Of a DNA stretch of 27,195 nucleotides, positions 15,368 to 22,954 are shown piece after piece. Every line of letters begins with the position of its first letter. Positions within the stretch are counted from its first letter, which is position 1. This DNA is from Ruthenibacterium sp. (GTDB lineage Bacteria; Bacillota; Clostridia; Oscillospirales; Ruminococcaceae): the NCBI GenBank assembly GCA_020025235.1, contig JAHHSL010000028.1, positions 1 to 27,195 of the forward strand. Direction: 5' to 3'. A model generated the notes under the pieces. That model saw only the letters and a list, made by a program, of their open reading frames with translations, searched no databases and was not told the DNA's origin. The position numbers and the translations under genes are program-made.

Positions 15368-15528
15368 TGTGCGGGAAAACGCATTCCCGGCGGCAAAGCG
15401 GGGCGGCGTGCCGCACAGCCGGAAGCACCCCCAAACGCACCTGCATGGCAAATCCGGTGCGGCACGGTGCGCAGGGGGTTTAACCGTCCCAAAACAGCGC
15501 ATACTATTGCCAAAGGAGTGGCGGGGGT

Positions 15529-17127
15529 ATGGAAAAAAGACTGGCTGCGGCGGCCGTGCTGTTTGTAATACTGTTCGGGGTGCTTTGCGTGGTAACGGCG
15601 CTCGTGGGGACAAATCCGGTTTATGCACAGGCGGCAGCGCAGCAAAGTGAAGTGACGATCCCGCTTTCGGAGGGACGCGGCAATATCTATGACTGCAATT
15701 TTAATGCTCTGACAGGAAAAATGACGCGGCAGTACGCGTTGCTCGAGCCGGGGCGCGGCAGCTATCACAGCATGTTTGATGTGATCTTGCCGGAAGAACG
15801 TCCGCAGTTTTATGAAAACATCCGGCAGGGTGCTCCGTTCCTGATGCGCATGACGGAACAATCCGGGGATGCGCCGTATGTGTATTCCAGACCGGTGCGG
15901 TATCTGCCGGTTCCGCTCGCACCGCATCTTGTGGGATATCTGGATGCGCAGGGGCACGGTGTATGCGGGATCGAACGCGCGTGCGATGCACTTCTTTCGC
16001 ACAGCTCGACCGGCACGGCGGTTCACTGCTATGCCAATGCGCGCGGGGGCGTTATCAAGCGCAGCCCGCCGCAGCTGATCGAAACGCGCGGTACGGGGGC
16101 AGGCATCATGCTGACACTGGATCAGAAAATCCAGCGCATTTGTGAAGCCGCAGCTGCAGACAGCGTGGATCAGGGCTGTATCGTTGTACTGGATGTGCAT
16201 ACCGGACGTGTGCGCGCAGCCGTGAGCATGCCGGCGTTTGACCCGTGCGACGTTGCGGCAAGCATCCGGCGCGGGGATACCTCGCTTGTGGACAGGACTG
16301 TGTCGGCGTACAACGTCGGTTCGGTGTTCAAGCCGCTTTTGGCTGCGGCGGCACTGGAACGGGGCTTTGACCCGGAGGAAACGTATCACTGCACCGGCAG
16401 CGTGGAAATCGGCGGGCATGTGTACCGCTGTGCCCATGGGCGCGGGCACGGGGAAGTGAATATGAAAACAGCGCTTGCCGAAAGCTGTAACTGTTATTTC
16501 ATTCACCTTGGGCTGCAGCTGGGCGCGGATGCCGTGTATGAAACAGCGCAGCAGGCAGGCTTCGGGGAAAGCAATACGATCATCGGAACGTACCGCACCG
16601 CCGCGGGCAATCTGCCAAGCACCGAAGAACTTTCCAGTCTGGGGCAGCTGGCATCTGTCAGCTTCGGGCAGGGGGCGCTTACGGCAACACCCGTGCAGGT
16701 GGCGGCGATGATGAATCTTTTTGCCGGAAACGGGGAATATATTGCGCCTTCGTTTGTGGAGGGCGTGGTGGATGAATATTCCAAAACCGTGACAAAGAGC
16801 CTTTACCGCCCGGTGCGCCGGCGCGTGTTTTCAAAGCAGACGATCGAAACGCTGCGCCCGATGCTGACGGGCGTTGTGGAAGACGGCCTTGGCAAAAAAG
16901 CGCGCCCGCGCAAAGGCGGCGCAGGCGGAAAAACCGGCACGGCGCAGACCGGACGGTTCGATGCGGAAAAAAACGAAATTCTGGATGCGTGGTTTGCGGG
17001 CTTTTACCCTGCAAAAGACCCGCAGTATACGATCGCGGTTCTGCTTGACAGCGGCACGCACGGCAGTGATGACGCCGCGCGTGTGTTTGCAAAGGTGTGC
17101 GATTCCCTGAGCTTTTTCTTTGAATAA
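15529..17127 (+). CDS. Class B penicillin-binding protein (peptidoglycan transpeptidase)
   Basis: AAAGGAG at 15512-15518 precedes the ATG. The 532-residue product has one N-terminal membrane anchor (about 5-27), then the class B linker signature GRGNIYDCNFNALTG, equivalent to RGxIYDRNGxxLA. The transpeptidase domain follows: the SxxK nucleophile Ser265 (GSVFKPLL), SxN as Ser319-Cys320-Asn321, and KTG at 468-470 (GGKTGTAQ). It cross-links peptidoglycan stems outside the membrane. It is small for a class B enzyme (usually 550-750 residues), with a short N-terminal pedestal and no PASTA repeats, so it may be a sporulation or specialised paralogue related to SpoVD/FtsI. It stands alone, without the division gene cluster. 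Confidence 0.9.
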   Translation: MEKRLAAAAVLFVILFGVLCVVTALVGTNPVYAQAAAQQSEVTIPLSEGRGNIYDCNFNALTGKMTRQYALLEPGRGSYHSMFDVILPEERPQFYENIRQGAPFLMRMTEQSGDAPYVYSRPVRYLPVPLAPHLVGYLDAQGHGVCGIERACDALLSHSSTGTAVHCYANARGGVIKRSPPQLIETRGTGAGIMLTLDQKIQRICEAAAADSVDQGCIVVLDVHTGRVRAAVSMPAFDPCDVAASIRRGDTSLVDRTVSAYNVGSVFKPLLAAAALERGFDPEETYHCTGSVEIGGHVYRCAHGRGHGEVNMKTALAESCNCYFIHLGLQLGADAVYETAQQAGFGESNTIIGTYRTAAGNLPSTEELSSLGQLASVSFGQGALTATPVQVAAMMNLFAGNGEYIAPSFVEGVVDEYSKTVTKSLYRPVRRRVFSKQTIETLRPMLTGVVEDGLGKKARPRKGGAGGKTGTAQTGRFDAEKNEILDAWFAGFYPAKDPQYTIAVLLDSGTHGSDDAARVFAKVCDSLSFFFE

Positions 17128-17148
17128 AAGTGATTTCAGGATGCCCGC

Positions 17149-17183
17149 CGGCTGCCGGAAAAGCGCTTGGTGCGCGGCAGCCG
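17149..17183. repeat. Inverted repeat downstream of the PBP gene
   Basis: CGGCTGCCG (17149-17157) and CGGCAGCCG (17175-17183) pair perfectly, with the palindrome AAGCGCTT in the loop. No U-tract follows directly. A T-rich stretch (CTTTTTGG) appears only about 30 bases later. It may be a Rho-type or weak terminator. The rest of 17128-17283 shows no gene. Confidence 0.45.
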
Positions 17184-17283
17184 CAGCTGGAACCGGTTCT
17201 GTTATAGCCTTTCGCTTTTTGGGATTGCTGCCCCATCCGGTATGCGCCTTTGCATCGAACGGGAAAGCCTGCCGGAAGAAAAC

Positions 17284-17312
17284 TTGACTTGCCTGCACTT
17301 ATGTGTTACGAT
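17284..17312 (+). promoter_or_regulatory. Promoter of the trpS T-box transcript
   Basis: TTGACT (17284-17289), a 17-base spacer, and TACGAT (17307-17312) with an extended -10 TGT in front. It lies about 20-30 bases before the T-box stem I, as expected. Confidence 0.65.
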
Positions 17313-17334
17313 GAAAAAACAATAATATACGGAA

Positions 17335-17610
17335 ACCGTTGAAGCGAAGATAAAGACAGTTATGCCTTCACAGAGAGTCTGCGATGCTGAGAGTCAGGCA
17401 AGAAACAGGTTGTCAAATGGGTCGCTGAGGGCGCAGTCAAATATGAGAAATCATAGAGTATTCTGCGACGTGCTGGCATACGTCAGTTGTCAGGGATATG
17501 TTGGTATCCTGCTAAGCGCATAAGGCTGAACCTTATGAATCAAGGTGGCACCGCGGATCGGTATTGGATTCGCCCTTGACAGAAGCATTGATCTGTCAAG
17601 GGCGTTTTTG
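17335..17610 (+). promoter_or_regulatory. T-box riboswitch, tRNA-Trp specific (specifier UGG)
   Basis: The canonical T-box sequence AAGGTGGCACCGCGG is at 17542-17556. Stem I closes with AGCGA (17343-17347) and TCGCT (17422-17426). Inside it GACA pairs with TGTC to leave an internal loop of AGATAAA opposite AAATGGG. The specifier UGG (17418-17420) is in that loop. The distal motifs CAGAGAG and GCTGAGAG are present. The T-box bulge UGGC would pair with a GCCA tRNA end, matching the G discriminator of bacterial tRNA-Trp. Uncharged tRNA-Trp is expected to block the downstream terminator and allow trpS expression. Confidence 0.95.
17571..17609 (+). terminator. Regulated terminator of the trpS T-box
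   Basis: CGCCCTTGACAGA (17571-17583) pairs perfectly with TCTGTCAAGGGCG (17592-17604), followed by TTTTT. It competes with the antiterminator formed around the T-box sequence. Confidence 0.93.
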
Positions 17611-17662
17611 TTTTATAAACTCCTTTGATAGAACCCAGGTATCAAAAAAGGAGTGTATAAAA

Positions 17663-18748
17663 ATGAGCAAGATTATTTTAACAGGGGACAGACCCACAGG
17701 CAGACTTCATTTGGGACATTATGTCGGTTCGCTGAAAAGACGGGTGGAGCTTCAAAATTCAGGAGAATACGAAAAAATCCTGATTATGATTGCCGACGCT
17801 CAGGCACTTACGGATAATTTTGATAATCCGGAAAAGATCCGTCAGAATATCATCGAAGTGGCACTGGATTATTTGTCCGTCGGGCTGGATCCCACGAGAT
17901 CCACCTTGTTTATTCAGTCCCAGATCCCGGAATTGACGGAATTGACCTTCTACTATATGAATTTAGTAAGTGTATCTCGGCTGTACCGGAATCCGACGGT
18001 CAAGTCGGAGATCCAGCTGCGCAACTTTGAAGCGAGCATCCCGGCCGGATTCCTCTGCTATCCGATCAGTCAGGCGGCCGATATCACGGCGTTCAAAGCG
18101 ACTGCAGTTCCGGTGGGGGAAGATCAGCTGCCGATGCTTGAACAAACAAAAGAAATTGTGCGAAAGTTCAATGCCGTTTATCGGGAAGTATTGGTGGAAC
18201 CCGAAATTCTGCTGCCTGAAAACAATGCCTGCCTGCGTTTGCCCGGTACAGATGGAAAAGCCAAGATGAGCAAATCGCTCGGGAATTGCATTTATCTGGC
18301 CGATTCTCCGGAGGATATCAGGAAAAAGGTGATGGGGATGTTTACAGATCCCTTGCATCTGCAGGTTTCGGACCCCGGACATTTGGAGGGCAATACCGTG
18401 TTTACATATCTGGATGCTTTCTGTAAGCAGCGGCATTTTGCGGAATATCTGCCGGAATATTCCTGTCTGGATGAACTCAAAGAGCATTATCAAAAAGGCG
18501 GATTGGGCGATGTGAAGATCAAAAAATTCCTCAATAACATTCTGCAGGAAGAATTAGCGCCCATCCAAGCAAAACGCAAAGAATACGAAAAAGATATTTC
18601 GGGTGTTTACAATATTCTGAAAGAAGGCAGTGAACAGGCGCGGAGCATTGCGGCAAAAACACTGGATGAAGTGAAAGCCGCAATGAAGATCAACTATTTT
18701 GAGGATGAAGCATTGATCCGGATGCACAGCAGAAAATACGAAAACTGA
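17663..18748 (+). CDS. trpS: Tryptophanyl-tRNA synthetase
   Basis: The start is at ATG 17663, after AAAAAGGAG and the T-box terminator. An open frame extends back to 17564, but that part is leader RNA. The 361-residue class Ic synthetase has GDRPTGRLHLGHYVGSL with the HIGH motif at 16-19, and KMSKS at 201-205. It charges tRNA-Trp in the cytoplasm. It is slightly longer than many bacterial TrpRS (about 330-350). Control by Trp starvation is shown by the UGG-specifier T-box. Its codons look richer in A/T endings than those of alaS next door, which may point to a different history. Confidence 0.97.
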   Translation: MSKIILTGDRPTGRLHLGHYVGSLKRRVELQNSGEYEKILIMIADAQALTDNFDNPEKIRQNIIEVALDYLSVGLDPTRSTLFIQSQIPELTELTFYYMNLVSVSRLYRNPTVKSEIQLRNFEASIPAGFLCYPISQAADITAFKATAVPVGEDQLPMLEQTKEIVRKFNAVYREVLVEPEILLPENNACLRLPGTDGKAKMSKSLGNCIYLADSPEDIRKKVMGMFTDPLHLQVSDPGHLEGNTVFTYLDAFCKQRHFAEYLPEYSCLDELKEHYQKGGLGDVKIKKFLNNILQEELAPIQAKRKEYEKDISGVYNILKEGSEQARSIAAKTLDEVKAAMKINYFEDEALIRMHSRKYEN

Positions 18749-18929
18749 TGCAGAAATATCTGCAATAGGATCTGTAAAAAGAGACAGCCCCCCTGCATCC
18801 CGGCGCTTTTTCTCATGTCCACGGCATAAGCGGTTTTGGTTCTGTACGGCGCGGATGTGTTTGCCGGCGCAGTTTGCCGAAGAGTATGGTGCTTTTGCAA
18901 ATTTTTGCCGGGGGTTTCCCAACAGCCGC
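18749..18929. other. Intergenic region between trpS and the alaS leader, no gene seen
   Basis: It contains a small TGCAGA-AATA-TCTGCA hairpin (18749-18764) right after the trpS stop, and one half of what looks like a decayed terminator (AAAAAGAGACAGCCCCCC, 18777-18794). The open frame from 18836 that runs into alaS is untranslated leader. I see no convincing protein or RNA gene here. Confidence 0.5.
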
Positions 18930-18957
18930 TTGACAATACGGCAAAAGGATTTATAAT
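18930..18957 (+). promoter_or_regulatory. Promoter of the alaS T-box transcript
   Basis: Consensus TTGACA (18930-18935), a 16-base spacer and perfect TATAAT (18952-18957). It starts transcription shortly before the T-box stem I. Confidence 0.85.
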
Positions 18958-18990
18958 ATTTAATATACGTGTAAAAATAGAAATTACGGC

Positions 18991-19219
18991 AATGACCGGA
19001 CTAAATGAGCTTGTAAGATGCGCACAGAAAGGGAATGCAGGGCTGAGACATTTCCGCATCGGGTTCACCGCCACCCGGAAAGCCTTTCGTGAAGAACGGA
19101 ACGTAGCTGCGGCGTTAACGCAGGCAAAAGCGGCGTATGAAAATACGCAATTTGGGTGGTACCACGGATGCATGAATGGCCTTCGTCCCTTTTTCAAGGG
19201 GCGAGGGCTATATTTTTTT
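18991..19219 (+). promoter_or_regulatory. T-box riboswitch, tRNA-Ala specific (specifier GCC)
   Basis: The T-box sequence GGGTGGTACCACGG is at 19154-19167. Stem I can close with CCGG (18996-18999) and CCGG (19075-19078). Inside it TGAGC (19006-19010) pairs with GTTCA, which leaves an internal loop whose 3' side CCGCCAC carries the specifier GCC (19070-19072, Ala). The distal part has GATGCG/CGCATC, CAGAAAGG and GCTGAGA. The bulge UGGU matches the ACCA end of tRNA-Ala. The pairing was worked out by hand, so the specifier register is less certain than for trpS, but both ends agree on Ala. Confidence 0.88.
19179..19219 (+). terminator. Regulated terminator of the alaS T-box
   Basis: GCCTTCGTCCCTT (19179-19191) pairs with AAGGGGCGAGGGC (19196-19208), 13 bp including G-T pairs, with a 4-base loop. 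The T-tract at 19213-19219 follows. Confidence 0.9.
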
Positions 19220-19264
19220 ACACGAAGAAAAATGTCAATTTATTTTGTGAGGAGAATGAACCCG

Positions 19265-21931
19265 ATGGAATGGACCGGCTTGAACGAACTTCGCGAAAAG
19301 TATCTCTCTTTCTTTGCAGGCAAAGGGCATCTGCGTCTGGACAGCTTTCCGCTTGTTCCGAACAATGATAAGAGCCTTCTGCTGATCAACTCCGGCATGG
19401 CGCCGATGAAAAAATGGTTCCTTGGGCAGGAAGAACCGCCCTGCCACCGCGTTACCACCTGCCAGAAGTGCATCCGCACGCCGGATATCGAGCGTGTCGG
19501 CATCACTGCACGTCACGGCACATTCTTTGAAATGCTGGGCAACTTCAGCTTTCAGGATTATTTCAAGCATGAGGCAATCAGCTGGGCATGGGAATTTCTG
19601 ACCGGCGTGCTGGAGATCCCGGCCGATCTGCTTTACATTTCGGTTTACGAAGAAGACGACGAAGCATACGACATCTGGACAAAGGAAATCGGCATTGCGC
19701 CCGATCACATGGTCCGCTTCGGCAAAGAGGATAACTTCTGGGAACACGGCTCCGGCCCGTGCGGCCCGTGCAGCGAGATCTATTTTGACCGCGGCCCCGA
19801 ATTCGGCTGCGGCAAGCCCGGCTGCAAGGTCGGCTGCGACTGCGACCGTTACATGGAAGTGTGGAACCTTGTGTTCAGCCAGTTCGATTCGGACGGCAAG
19901 GGCACATATTCCCGTCTGGAACGCCCGAACATCGATACCGGCATGGGTCTGGAACGTCTGGCCTGCGTCATGCAGGGCGTCGGCAACCTCTTTGAGGTCG
20001 ATACCGTCCACAACATCCTGAATCATGTGGAACGCATCACCGGCAAAACCTACGGCAAGGATCACAGCACCGACGTTTCGATCCGCGTCATCACCGACCA
20101 TATCCGCTCCACCGTGTTCATGGTAAGCGACGGCATCCTGCCTTCCAACGAAGGCCGCGGCTATGTCCTGCGCCGTCTGCTGCGCCGTGCGGCACGCCAC
20201 GGACGCATGCTCGGTGTAACACGCCCGTTCCTTGCAGAGCTGTGCGATACCGTCATCCGCGAAAACGGCGGCGCATATCCGGAACTTGTCGAGCACGCCG
20301 ATTATATCAAGAAAACGATTTCTGCGGAGGAAGAACGCTTCTCCCGCACGATCGATCAGGGCCTGAACATCCTGTCCAACCTGATCGACAGCATCGAAAA
20401 GGCTGCGGCAGCAGGCAAACGCCGCGTGCTGGCCGGCATTGATGCCTTCAAGCTGAACGATACGTTCGGCTTCCCGCTGGATCTTACGAAAGAGATCGCC
20501 GCAGAAAACGGCATCGAAGTCGATGAGGACAGCTTCCGCACCGAAATGCAAAAGCAGCGTGAAAAAGCGCGTAAGGATCGTCTGAGCCGCGATATCTCCG
20601 GCTGGACGGCAGACCTTTTCGGCGCAGTGGATGCACCGGCAACGGAGTTCCTCGGCTATGACGTTCTGGAGGCAGAAGGCACGATCGTGGCACTTTCCGA
20701 CGGCGAAGAACTGGTCGACGCCGTTTCCACCGACGACGGTGCAAAAGAGGGCGTACTGGTCGTACTGGATCGCACTCCGTTCTATGCGGAAAGCGGCGGA
20801 CAGGTCGCTGACACCGGCGTGATCACCACCGCAGGCGGCGCACATCTTGCGGTCACGGCCTGCAAAAAGACGCCGAAGGGCTATTATGTCCACACCTGCA
20901 CGCTGGAAGACGGCGTTGTGCAGAAGGGCGAACGCGTGATCGCTTCGGTAGAGCGGGAACGCCGCCATGCTATCATGCGCAACCACACCGGCGCGCATCT
21001 GCTGCAGAAAGCGCTGCGCGAAGTTCTGGGAGCCCATGTGCATCAGGCCGGTTCCTATGAGGATGACGAGCGCCTGCGCTTCGACTTCACCCATTTCAAC
21101 GCGGTCACGCCGCAGGAACTGGCAGAAGTGGAACGCATCGTCAATACCAAGATCTTTGAAGCGCTTGACGTCAACGTCAAGGTCATGCCGATCAAGGAAG
21201 CAAAGGAACTGGGCGCAATGGCTCTGTTCGGAGAAAAGTACGGCGATATGGTTCGCGTTGTCGATGTTTCCGGCTTCTCCACCGAGTTCTGCGGCGGCAC
21301 GCATGTGTCGAATACGGCAAAGCTTGGCTGCTTTAAGATCCTGTCGGAATCCAGTGTTGCAGCAGGCATCCGCCGCATTGAAGCAACTACGGGCTACGGC
21401 GTGCTGAATCTGCTGGATGAAAAGAATGATATCATCTGTGAGACGGCGGGCATGCTGAAGGTTGCAAACGTGCACGAGCTTGCAGGCCGCGCGGCTGCCC
21501 TTATGGCAGAACTGAAGGCGACCCAGAAGGAACTGGAAGAACTGAAGATGAAGCAGGCCGATATGAAAGCAAGCGGTCTGTTTGAAAATGCAAAGGAAGT
21601 CAACGGCGTCAAGATCTTCTCGATGTACCTGACGGGTACGGCGACCGAAGCGCTGCGCAAGCTGTGCGATGATGCCCGCAACAAGGTCTCGGATTCCGTC
21701 ACGGCTGTGATCGGGGAATCGGAAGGCAAGATCACGCTGGCTGTCGCAGTCGGCAAGCAGGCACAGGCACGCGGTCTGGCAGCCGGCAAGCTGGCAAAGC
21801 AGATCGCGGCAGTGGCCGGCGGCAACGGCGGCGGCAAACCGGATTTTGCTATGGCAGGCATCAAGGATGCTTCCCGTATCGACGATGCGCTGAACGCTGT
21901 TCCGGGCATTGTGGAAGAAGCAATGGCATAA
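19265..21931 (+). CDS. alaS: Alanyl-tRNA synthetase
   Basis: The start is at ATG 19265, where GAGGAG (19249-19254) has correct spacing. ATG 19256 is only one base from that site, and the longer frame back to 18836 is T-box leader. The 888-residue length is normal. It has the class II catalytic core (GMAPMKKWFLG, RHGTFFEMLGNFSF), a Cys-rich zinc insertion (CGKPGCKVGCDCDRYMEVWNL), an editing domain with H574-x3-H578 and C676-x3-H680 (CGGTH), and the C-terminal helical and DHHA1-like region with GNGGGKPDFA. It charges and proofreads tRNA-Ala. It is controlled by the GCC-specifier T-box. Codon use is strongly C-ending, typical of a highly expressed core gene. Confidence 0.98.
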   Translation: MEWTGLNELREKYLSFFAGKGHLRLDSFPLVPNNDKSLLLINSGMAPMKKWFLGQEEPPCHRVTTCQKCIRTPDIERVGITARHGTFFEMLGNFSFQDYFKHEAISWAWEFLTGVLEIPADLLYISVYEEDDEAYDIWTKEIGIAPDHMVRFGKEDNFWEHGSGPCGPCSEIYFDRGPEFGCGKPGCKVGCDCDRYMEVWNLVFSQFDSDGKGTYSRLERPNIDTGMGLERLACVMQGVGNLFEVDTVHNILNHVERITGKTYGKDHSTDVSIRVITDHIRSTVFMVSDGILPSNEGRGYVLRRLLRRAARHGRMLGVTRPFLAELCDTVIRENGGAYPELVEHADYIKKTISAEEERFSRTIDQGLNILSNLIDSIEKAAAAGKRRVLAGIDAFKLNDTFGFPLDLTKEIAAENGIEVDEDSFRTEMQKQREKARKDRLSRDISGWTADLFGAVDAPATEFLGYDVLEAEGTIVALSDGEELVDAVSTDDGAKEGVLVVLDRTPFYAESGGQVADTGVITTAGGAHLAVTACKKTPKGYYVHTCTLEDGVVQKGERVIASVERERRHAIMRNHTGAHLLQKALREVLGAHVHQAGSYEDDERLRFDFTHFNAVTPQELAEVERIVNTKIFEALDVNVKVMPIKEAKELGAMALFGEKYGDMVRVVDVSGFSTEFCGGTHVSNTAKLGCFKILSESSVAAGIRRIEATTGYGVLNLLDEKNDIICETAGMLKVANVHELAGRAAALMAELKATQKELEELKMKQADMKASGLFENAKEVNGVKIFSMYLTGTATEALRKLCDDARNKVSDSVTAVIGESEGKITLAVAVGKQAQARGLAAGKLAKQIAAVAGGNGGGKPDFAMAGIKDASRIDDALNAVPGIVEEAMA

Positions 21932-21952
21932 GATTCAAGGTATATGCAGGGT

Positions 21953-21981
21953 CTGCGCGTCCGGCAGGAACGGGCGCGCAG
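21953..21981 (+). other. Intercistronic hairpin between alaS and the HIT gene
   Basis: CTGCGCGTCC (21953-21962) pairs with GGGCGCGCAG (21972-21981), with one T-G pair and a 9-base loop. No U-tract follows, so it is more likely a processing or stability element than a terminator. Downstream genes could then be read through from alaS. Confidence 0.5.
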
Positions 21982-22022
21982 CATCCGTTATTGTAAAAAG
22001 CCAAGAAAAGGAGGGTATGATC

Positions 22023-22364
22023 GTGCAGGATTGTCTGTTCTGTAAAATGGCGGCGGGGGAGATCCCGGTCAAAAAGGTTTATGAAGACGATATGGTGCTT
22101 GCATTTTATGATATCGACCCGCAGGCGCCCGTTCATTTTCTTGTGATCCCCAAAGAGCACATCGCATCCCCGGCCGATATCACGCCGGAAAACAGCGCCT
22201 ACATTGCGCATGCGTTTGAAGTGATCGCAAAGCTTTCGCAGGAACTGGGGCTGGAAAACGGATTCCGTGTTGTAACAAACTGCGGCAAGGACGGCGGGCA
22301 AAGCGTGGGGCATCTGCATTTCCATGTGCTTGCAAAACGAAGCCTTGCATGGCCTCCGGGCTGA
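22023..22364 (+). CDS. HIT-family nucleotide hydrolase
   Basis: GTG 22023 is chosen because GGAGGG (22010-22015) is 7 bases upstream. ATG 22017 in the same frame is only one base from that site and would add two residues. The ~113-residue protein starts CLFCKMAAGEIPVKKVYEDD and ends with the catalytic triad motif GHLHFHVL (HxHxHxx). AWPPG follows at the C-terminus, a pattern of Hint/PKCI-type HIT proteins. These hydrolyse phosphoramidate bonds of nucleotides such as AMP-lysine or aminoacyl-adenylates. Placement behind an aminoacyl-tRNA synthetase gene is suggestive, but many Firmicutes have it elsewhere. Confidence 0.95.
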   Translation: MQDCLFCKMAAGEIPVKKVYEDDMVLAFYDIDPQAPVHFLVIPKEHIASPADITPENSAYIAHAFEVIAKLSQELGLENGFRVVTNCGKDGGQSVGHLHFHVLAKRSLAWPPG

Positions 22365-22404
22365 TGTGATTTCGCAAAGATTCAAAGGATAAAGGAGAAT
22401 GATC

Positions 22405-22944
22405 ATGCGTAAAACATATACGCTGACAGTTGCAGGGGTCACGCGCGAGCTGCCGCTGTGCCCTGTAAACGAAAAACTGGATATCGCGGCATTTGTGATG
22501 TTCAGCGATGTGGAACTGACCATTGCCTGTGCAAAGGCTCTTTTGGAAAAGGTTCCGGAATTTGACGTCATCCTCACGGCAGAGGCAAAGGGCATTCCGC
22601 TTGCCTATGAGATGAGCCGTCAGAGCGGCAAACCGTATATCCCTGCCCGCAAAGGCCCGAAACTGTATATGGAAGATCCTGTGATCGTAGAGGACGTTTC
22701 CATTACAACGGCTGCGGCACAGAAGCTGGTCGTCGACCGCAAGGATCTGGACGGCATGGACGGCAAACGCATCCTGATCGTGGATGACGTCATCAGTACG
22801 GGCGGCAGCCTGCATGCGCTGGATGCCCTGGCAGCAAAGAGCAAAGGCACCGTTGTGGGCCGCGCTGCCGTTCTGGCAGAAGGCGACGCAGCCGACCGCA
22901 AGGATATCATCTTCCTTGAGCCGCTGCCCCTGTTCTTCAAATAA
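22405..22944 (+). CDS. Adenine-phosphoribosyltransferase-like PRPP enzyme
   Basis: ATG 22405 is 7 bases from AAAGGAG (22391-22397). The nearer ATG at 22399 has no spacing. The 179-residue protein has a flexible-loop region (about 75-95, PYIPARKGPKLYMED) and the PRPP-binding motif ILIVDDVISTGGS (123-135) with acidic Asp127-Asp128. It shares the overall layout of Apt: it would transfer phosphoribose to a purine base for salvage. The N-terminal half (GVTRELPLCPVNEKLDIAAFVMF) differs from textbook Apt, so it may belong to a related phosphoribosyltransferase group with another base or a regulatory role. It probably lies in the operon with the HIT gene and comEC. Confidence 0.85.
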   Translation: MRKTYTLTVAGVTRELPLCPVNEKLDIAAFVMFSDVELTIACAKALLEKVPEFDVILTAEAKGIPLAYEMSRQSGKPYIPARKGPKLYMEDPVIVEDVSITTAAAQKLVVDRKDLDGMDGKRILIVDDVISTGGSLHALDALAAKSKGTVVGRAAVLAEGDAADRKDIIFLEPLPLFFK

Positions 22945-22954
22945 GGAAATATCT

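Noticed and set aside
17564..17662. N-terminal extension of trpS from 17564
   Set aside because: It covers the terminator hairpin and U-tract of the T-box. ATG 17663 has the ribosome site.
18836..19264. A 143-residue N-terminal extension of alaS in the same frame
   Set aside because: The segment is the T-box leader with promoter, specifier, T-box and terminator. The ribosome site and family start are at 19265.
19235..21475. 746-codon open frame on the minus strand
   Set aside because: It is a shadow of alaS caused by C-ending codon bias. There is no ribosome site and no recognisable domain.
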